Assembly (NCBI GenBank): GCA_030770425.1
Contig: JASJFT010000040.1
Coordinates: 62,001-126,000, forward strand
Length of the DNA stretch: 64,000 nucleotides
Direction: 5' to 3'
DNA from: Darksidea phi
Taxonomy: Eukaryota > Ascomycota > Dothideomycetes > Pleosporales > Lentitheciaceae
Shown: positions 57,979-64,000 of the stretch, one piece after another
Numbering within the stretch: the first letter of the stretch is position 1
How the letters are laid out: each line of letters begins with the position of its first letter
Translations under genes and position numbers: made by a program
The notes under the pieces: model-generated
What the model was told of the DNA's origin: nothing
Databases searched by the model: none
Seen by the model: only the letters and a program-made list of their open reading frames with translations

Positions 57979-59133
57979 TCATGCAGTACTCTCCCCCTTT
58001 ACATATCGCGCCGTCTCGCCTCCCGCAAACGAAAACGGGCTCTTCCCCATCTCTGGACTCCTCGGACTTATCGGCAGCGCGAAAAGACCCTCGTCCTTAT
58101 CGTCCTCCGGTAACGGCGCGCCCCGGGACTGGAAAACGGGTTCGGAAGCAGTGAAGGCGTTCAGGGATGCCATGCCCGAGTAGCCAGGTTGTTGCTGCTG
58201 TGCCACGATCGAGGAGGGGGGCGGAACCGGCGCTGCCACTTTTCGGGCTGCTTGCTGCTGCTGCGTCGACTGCTGCGGGGCTTTCGCTGCGAGTGTAGAA
58301 GGGTTCGCGCCTTTGAAGGCGGCGAAGGAGGATACGGCGACGTCTGAGGACTCGGGTGAGAGCGGGTTGGCGAAGGCGACGTCGGCGGAGGGGTTTGCTG
58401 TGAGGTCTTTCTCGCTAGTCCCGAGTTTGAGGCCACGTAGTTTCTCCATGAGGCGGCCTCCGCCTGGGGAGCGGGGGCTTGCGGGGCCCAGAGGTGCGAC
58501 GGTGGGTTCGGCGAGTTGGATGCTGAGGCCTGCGGGCTTCGCGTTGACGCCAAAGGTCTGCTCAATCCATTCTTTCTCTTGCACCGCCATGAGGAAGCCT
58601 ATGCCCTCAACATTGTTCTTCGACTCGGCCTCAATCTCCCGCTGCAACACCTGCAGCCGCTTCTTTGCCCATATCGTGTGCAGTATGCCTTTCTTCCCCG
58701 CCGCGCGCGCTGATGCTCCCAGCTCGGGCGGAAATATAGCGGGCAGCGGGTTCGTGTGCCATACTACCGCCTTCTTGTCGCTGTCCTGCGGACGGTGTGT
58801 AAGCGTGACGCTCGAGGGCACGGCGACTCCTGGGGCGAGCATGAAATAGATGCGATTAACATCGTTGCTGGGCTGGTCCTCTGCAGGCAACACGGTCGTT
58901 TTGCCCTTGCCCTCCCACGAGATATGCCACTCGCCGCGCACGCCGCGCGTTGAGTCGTCGTCCTCCCACTCCACCATGAGGATCTTGGTTCCTTCCCTGC
59001 CATGGCCCGCCTCGAACTCGAAGCGGGCGAGAGCGTTGGTGCTCGATATGCTGGGGCTCTCTACCTCATCTTTGACCGATCGCTTCGTTGTGTCCACGGG
59101 CGGAAACGGCGGGAATGTGGCGGGGGACGACAT
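57979..59133 (-). CDS. hypothetical protein, 384 aa
   Basis: Intronless from the first ATG (MSSPATFPPFPPV); frame upstream of it has only a GTG. The N-terminal half (about residues 30-190) looks globular: FEFEAGHGREGTKILMVEWE, a WHISWEGK strand, IYFMLAPGVAVPSSVTLTH, then WHTNPLPAIFPPELG and a helix EIEAESKNNVEGIGFLMAVQ. The C-terminal half is Pro/Ser/Gln-rich and disordered, with repeated SPxSPE-type sites that could be phosphorylated. I do not recognise a named domain; it looks like a conserved fungal protein of unknown function. Confidence 0.78.
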   Translation of the reverse strand: MSSPATFPPFPPVDTTKRSVKDEVESPSISSTNALARFEFEAGHGREGTKILMVEWEDDDSTRGVRGEWHISWEGKGKTTVLPAEDQPSNDVNRIYFMLAPGVAVPSSVTLTHRPQDSDKKAVVWHTNPLPAIFPPELGASARAAGKKGILHTIWAKKRLQVLQREIEAESKNNVEGIGFLMAVQEKEWIEQTFGVNAKPAGLSIQLAEPTVAPLGPASPRSPGGGRLMEKLRGLKLGTSEKDLTANPSADVAFANPLSPESSDVAVSSFAAFKGANPSTLAAKAPQQSTQQQQAARKVAAPVPPPSSIVAQQQQPGYSGMASLNAFTASEPVFQSRGAPLPEDDKDEGLFALPISPRSPEMGKSPFSFAGGETARYVKGESTA

Positions 59134-60031
59134 CGGGGGATGTGGAGTACGAAGGTTTGAGGAGAGGCGCGTTACAGATGAGGCGTCGATATGCTTTGGT
59201 GGGGGCCGGATATACCTTTTAAGTGTTACGTTAATGAACACGGGAAATTGGCACCATCCAGGCCGTATTCGTCGTCCACGATGCGAGACAGATCAGGTGA
59301 CGGTGCCCGGCCGATCCAGACTTCAGAAGTCGAGTTTGAACGGTCTAGGGATGTGCCGCACCCAAGCAGTCGTCCCATTGCGTGTCGAAATGCAGCTCCA
59401 AAGTCCCCGATGTTCTCGCGCTAAAATTAGCACACCCGTCTGTCAACGCGCCACTTGCGGAGCAGACGACAGGATGCATGTTGACCAATCACCGACGCAT
59501 GTTCATCGAGCGGCACATTCGCGAGCCTGGCGGCGTATGCTAAGAGCTATCCACTGACGGTGGATGTTATAAGCTATGCATTCGTTCACTACTCCTTACT
59601 CCGAGCTCTAAGGTCCCCTTCCGAGCCCCTGTAAGTCTGTTCCTCGAATACTGTACAGTTCAGTGTGCATGGTTGCACTAGATGCCAATCGCACGTTCCT
59701 CCTCCCTTCTCGAACCCCAGATGCCCGCCGGACCAAGCAGCGCATCAAATCCAGCCGTAAATTCGTCACCAAGTAGGATTCCTACAACGCCGTCCCTATG
59801 CCGTGAGACTTCCGCCATGCCTGTAAATATCATTACTCTCCCCTAGATATCCGCCAATATAAAAATTACAAGGTGGGGTATAAAACGTGGTAAAGGTAAT
59901 ATATGCAAAGAAGAGCGACGCGTTTAGCGGATGCTTGCTGCATCTAGGCGCAATCGATCGCAAAAGAAGAGAATAGAAGCGAAGGTCGTACAACCAGACC
60001 AGGATGCCGTCCAGCAGCGAGAGCGAGATTT
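59134..60031. other. intergenic region
   Basis: 900 bp holding the 384-aa gene's promoter and the 3' region of the Zn2Cys6 gene. No supported feature. Confidence 0.5.
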
Positions 60032-62039
60032 CTAGATCAACAAGAAATCCCAGCCCTTCTGTCGCATCATGTCCCTCCAGTGGACACTCTGTTTGTCGCC
60101 GTTTGCAAGGGCGTCATCGTTGACGCGCCATACGTCTTTTAAGAGTTCTTTAATTCTCCCGAATGAACCAAAGTCGGACGCTTCGCCTAGTCGGTTTGCG
60201 CGGTCCGCGAACATTTTGCGGAAGGATGAGCCCGGGAGCGAGACAGATCCAGCGATCAGGAGCGGCCACACAAGAGAGCGGTCGTAGCCCTCGGCGTCTC
60301 CGGGAACAAATTCCATTGCATCACTCAGGGCGCTGACCAAATTGGTAATGCTCGCGTGGGTACGGTCGAAGTCGGGAACGAGACTGCACAGGTAGATGCG
60401 CGCGGCCCATCGGAATACCGAAGTCATGTTCCTGCAGAGTTGCTTTGGTCGGATCGCGCCGGTTGATGAGTAGGGGTGTCCGATGGATCCTGTTGGTGGC
60501 TCGCACAAGCTGATCTGGTCGCCGAGGAGCCTAATGTGTGTGCACAGCTGCACTTCGTCCATCTTCTCAAGCTTCAGCGCCTCGAGGCATGCGATCTCAG
60601 AGATCAAGTACATGATCCGATCGTCGCACCCCATGAGCTCCGCGAGGCCGGACGGCGCATCCGCGATGAGCTTCTCGCGATAGGTATCGGCGAAAGCGGG
60701 CGTCCTACCGAGCATGGTGGCGCCGAGGATATCAATCCAGGACGCAAGCGTCATGTTGAATGGCGGCTGCGAGTGTGTTTGCCCATTGAGCGAAACAAGA
60801 TGGGAAGGGAGGTCAAGCTTGTTGACAAGGCTCGTAGCGGCCTGGAAGTGCTGGTGCCATGGGATATCCGGGAGGCAATCATCTGGGCGACCGACTGAAC
60901 ATTGGAAGAAGATCATGCCAAGGGTGGCTTCGAGGATTTGCGCATGGTCAGTGTCGCGGTTCAGTGCTTCGCAAAGCTCTGAGATGGTCGCAAATCGATG
61001 GCGCAAAATGTCATTGTCGATTTGCTCGGCTGGTATCCTTTCGGTGGCCTTGAGGTGGAGTGCGGCGATGCTCAGGCAACAGTGAAGGTAGGTCTTGTTC
61101 GACTCCAGCGCTGGGAGAATGACATCCGAGCGTGCTGAACCGTGCTGGTTCACTTCGAGGATAGGAAAAATCAGGCGAAGGACATTGTCGATGAAGTGAT
61201 TCAGAAGATGCTGATCGCACTCGTCGACTTGAATCGTTGCCTGGTGCGACGGGCTGAAGGACCCATGGGGGAAGTCAAAGACCTGGAAGTCTAGCGGCTC
61301 CTCCGCATACGACTCCCTCCGGCTTTCAAAGTAATCCTGTTGTACCCAGTTTTCCGTCGGAAACGGTTGGCCGATGACGGGCGGTGCTTGGTATGTGGAG
61401 AATGTGGATATTGTGGAATCTCGTCGCGTCGGGATGTCATTGATGAACATCTGGCTTTCGGTTTTGATGTCTACTTCGTATGGTGTAAATTGGCCCGGGT
61501 GGGGGAAAGAGGGAGTGAACATGGGCGGCGGCATCGCCACCGAGTCGTAAAGCCCGGGCGTGGATGCGGCGTTGAAATTATAGTCCAAGGAAATCTGTGA
61601 GTCGACTGACGGTGCGCGTGTTATTCCCATGCCGTCTGAGAAGGTATCAGATGTCGGTAGGGAGTGGCAGAGGCTAGGTGGCGTGTTGGCGCTCATTGCA
61701 ATGCCCTGAGTGTTCTTCTCTTGGAGCTTCGTGCGCTTGATAATAGTCTTGATATGTTCTTTTTGGCCCCGTCTCTGCTCGTTGTTGCTCCACCACATGG
61801 GTCTCTTGTATTCGCATTTGAGGCCGAGGTGTTTGCAGGCGCGACATGCGGGCTTTCCCTCGTCGCACTTCTTTCGTCGCAGGCGGCATGTGAAGCATCC
61901 TACGGAAGGTCTGTTAGCTACGGTCCAAGCGTGGGAATCCCTGCAAACAGCACAGAGGCAACTCACCTGTCCGCGAGCGACGGTGCATTTTGGCAGCAGC
62001 TTGCTTTGCTGCATTGGCAGCGTTTGTAGTTCCCACCAT
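60032..62039 (-). CDS. Zn2Cys6 fungal transcription factor (fungal_trans_2 type)
   Basis: Binuclear zinc-cluster regulator. Exons 61967-62039 and 60032-61899 encode 646 aa. The start lies in exon 1 (MVGTTNAANAAKQAAAKMHR), and the 67-nt intron falls right before the zinc cluster, GCFTCRLRRKKCDEGKPACR then ACKHLGLKCEY, with C-x2-C-x6-C-x6-C-x2-C-x6-C spacing (residues about 26-52). A basic linker (RRGQKEHIKTIIKRTKLQ) follows. Residues about 110-290 are Ser/Pro/Phe-rich and probably activating, and the region from about 300 (DQHLLNHFIDNVLRLIFPI) is the C-terminal helical regulatory domain of the fungal_trans_2 group. Its targets cannot be inferred from the neighbours. Confidence 0.94.
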
Positions 62040-64000
62040 GTTTGCAGGTTGTTTGCTAGCGGATGAGGGTGCTGATGAGGAGGACATGGACAGCTCATGT
62101 ACTTGGGGCCCAGTAACGTGGTTTATGAAAGGCTAGCAAAACAATGCGGCAATAACGACTAACGCGGCGCACAATGGGAGGGATCGTAAGGGACAGGATG
62201 ACAGGGCTCGACCGGGGTTGCTCTTAATTAAAGATAGATAATTCGAAGCGTCCAGCGGTCTTCGAAATCAAAAGAAGGAACGGGAGCAAATTATGCGGTC
62301 TACGGTTTTCATAGAGAGCGGGAGTGAGGATAGAATATGTACCTTAAGAGTGCCACGAATGGCTCCAATGATAGCAAAATGCACCGATTCTATTCTTGGA
62401 CCAGGCCAGGCGGTCAAATGGCTTCCTCCAACGAGGAGAGCTTGCGGCGAGGTTGTTGTTGGCGGGAACGGAGGGCTGATTGGCTCGTTGTAGATTGCCC
62501 TGCAGGTGAGGTTGAAATTTGGGGCATTTTCTGGCCCGCAGCTATTTTTGCCTCCCAGTTACCCGCCAGCTCAGACCTCCGGAGAGCCAGTGCGCCTGCA
62601 CGGCTCCCGACGTGGCTGGTGATTCGGCCCCGCATGGCTTTTTTAGCACTAAATGACCCATTTTGGCTTGATGAACAGCATGGTTTAACGGGTTGTTCGG
62701 TCTTGGCTCCTTTGCTCTCGCCGACCCCCAACCACCCTGGGGCGACAGCCATCGATCAGTGCGTCTGAGAGCGGCGTAGGAGCGAGATCCGAACACTTGC
62801 AGCGGATGCGATAACTGGCCGGCCCGAACGTTGTTGCTGCCCCGACCACCGTCGATCGCTCGAAGCTGCAGTATTGCCAAGGCCATATGGGAAATGCAGG
62901 CAGTCCGCAAAGCCTCCCTTATGCCCGTCCAGGTAGCGATAACGGCATTGCTGGTCCTGCTTACGCTCAGGGCCTGGCAGGACCACGACGGCAGAATGGA
63001 TGAATCCGGTGCCACGGAGCGTAGGGCAGCACGACGTTGATGGCAGCAATGTGGCTGGATGAAGGAAAAGCTCGCCGCGCGGTCGACCAAACAGGGCAGG
63101 TCGGTCGTAGACTAGCACTTCCGGCGCGACATGCACAAGCGACGGGATGGCCGTGGTTGCGAGCGATTGCCCTGAGAGTGGTACGAGAGAGGTCGGAATT
63201 TGCATGTCAAGCATGAGATTAGGCCGTCGGGCGGTCCAATGGTAGGGCTTATCGGGCGCGGAGGAGCATCTGCGTGGCAGGGGCCACAGTCCCGATTTCG
63301 TGCAGTTGTGGAATCCTCTGCTCTGCTATTAAAAGACGGCTAATTTACTTGCTGCCGAAGATATACTGCCCGTAATTAGCCTGCATTGCACGGCTAGGCT
63401 AATAATTCCCCATTCGGGCGACACAGGGCCGCTGCGGCAAGCGATTGGGTACCGACTGGAGTAGTCAATACTTTGGTAGCTCGCGAATAAGCCGTAGTCG
63501 CAGGTACTTGCCCGACTCGTGTACGCGTAGACAGCTCACCTGACAGCGCGGATCTTATGCGGAGGACGGACGGAGGCTCCTTGTCCGCTACCCGCTGCAA
63601 ACCGCTGGCGATGGGCACTTGAGCGCAACCCGGATGCTGGATGCCACGAAGCGAGGCCGCGCTTTTTTCGCACCGCTGTGATTCCAACCCGTGCCCTGGT
63701 CGCGATCCAACGGCCTGTGGGCAAGGTGGTGCCATGGGCCCAACAACCTCTCTGCGTCTCGAGGCACTCGGGACGGAACACCTCGTCGTGTCACCCCCTT
63801 TTTGCGTTGTCCCCCGAGTCTCTGGGGACGCGACGGCTGCTGCTCATTCGGTCGAGGTGGAGCGAACACGGCTCGCCAAACTCTATGCTCGATCGGTGAG
63901 GCCCTCGTACCGTAGCAGGATTGTTGAGGCCGGAACAGCCTGTTCAGTGGCCATCCACGCAGGGCGCGGCACAATAGCCAGCCCCAGCGGTGCTCTTGGC
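62040..64000. other. gene-free right edge
   Basis: Upstream region of the zinc-cluster factor and beyond. The overlapping short frames on both strands at 62.3-64.0 kb have no family features. A 7-bp inverted repeat (TTAGCCT/AGGCTAA) at 63376-63402 is the only structure noted. Confidence 0.5.

Overview
The window is nuclear DNA from a filamentous ascomycete (Pezizomycotina; the protein styles fit Dothideomycetes, which is inference). The evidence is many short GT-AG introns (about 46-90 nt, CTRAY-type branch points), a fungal PDR-type ABC transporter, a Zn2Cys6 regulator, a fungal PAN1 and closely spaced genes on both strands. I reconstructed 27 protein-coding genes and one tRNA gene. Every spliced model closes in frame with family-consistent protein at the junctions. 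No CRISPR, rRNA, intact transposon or recognisable secondary-metabolite cluster was seen.

Layout. 1-1.9 kb: no gene. 1.9-9.3 kb: a P450, a membrane-anchored gamma-glutamylcyclotransferase-like protein, RRS1 (ribosome assembly) divergent from the mitoribosomal GTPase MRPS29, and a nitronate monooxygenase. 10.3-17.5 kb: a full-length PDR ABC transporter and a convergent MFS drug/H+ antiporter. 18.7-25.5 kb: RPS28, HIS1, a small heat-shock protein, the complex II assembly factor SDHAF1 and an unknown disordered protein. 25.5-28.4 kb: gene-free. 28.4-33.0 kb: DAHP synthase divergent from a dehydroshikimate-dehydratase-like TIM barrel, then a secreted Ser/Pro-rich protein. 33.0-37.2 kb: AT-rich and gene-poor, holding the tRNA. 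37.3-47.6 kb: SDR, aldo-keto reductase, MRI1 (methionine salvage), a coiled-coil microprotein, PAN1 and RPB11. 49-62 kb: a small Cys-rich secreted protein, gamma-glutamyltranspeptidase, an SDR, PRP39, an unknown protein and a Zn2Cys6 factor. 62-64 kb: no gene.

Most genes are housekeeping and not functionally clustered. Loose links are DAHP synthase next to a possible dehydroshikimate dehydratase (shikimate pathway) and two gamma-glutamyl/glutathione-type enzymes lying far apart.

The outstanding observation is the tRNA-Gln(CTG) gene at 36717-36861. It has a 19-nt tRNA intron at the normal 37/38 site and also a 55-nt insertion in the T-loop with every hallmark of a spliceosomal intron: GTAAGT donor, CTAAT branch point and CAG acceptor. 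Removing both restores a textbook tRNA. The insertion splits the internal B-box promoter in the DNA. This would be a spliceosomal-type intron inside a tRNA gene, which I do not know from fungi. Two splicing oddities in PRP39, itself a U1 snRNP gene, are also worth testing.
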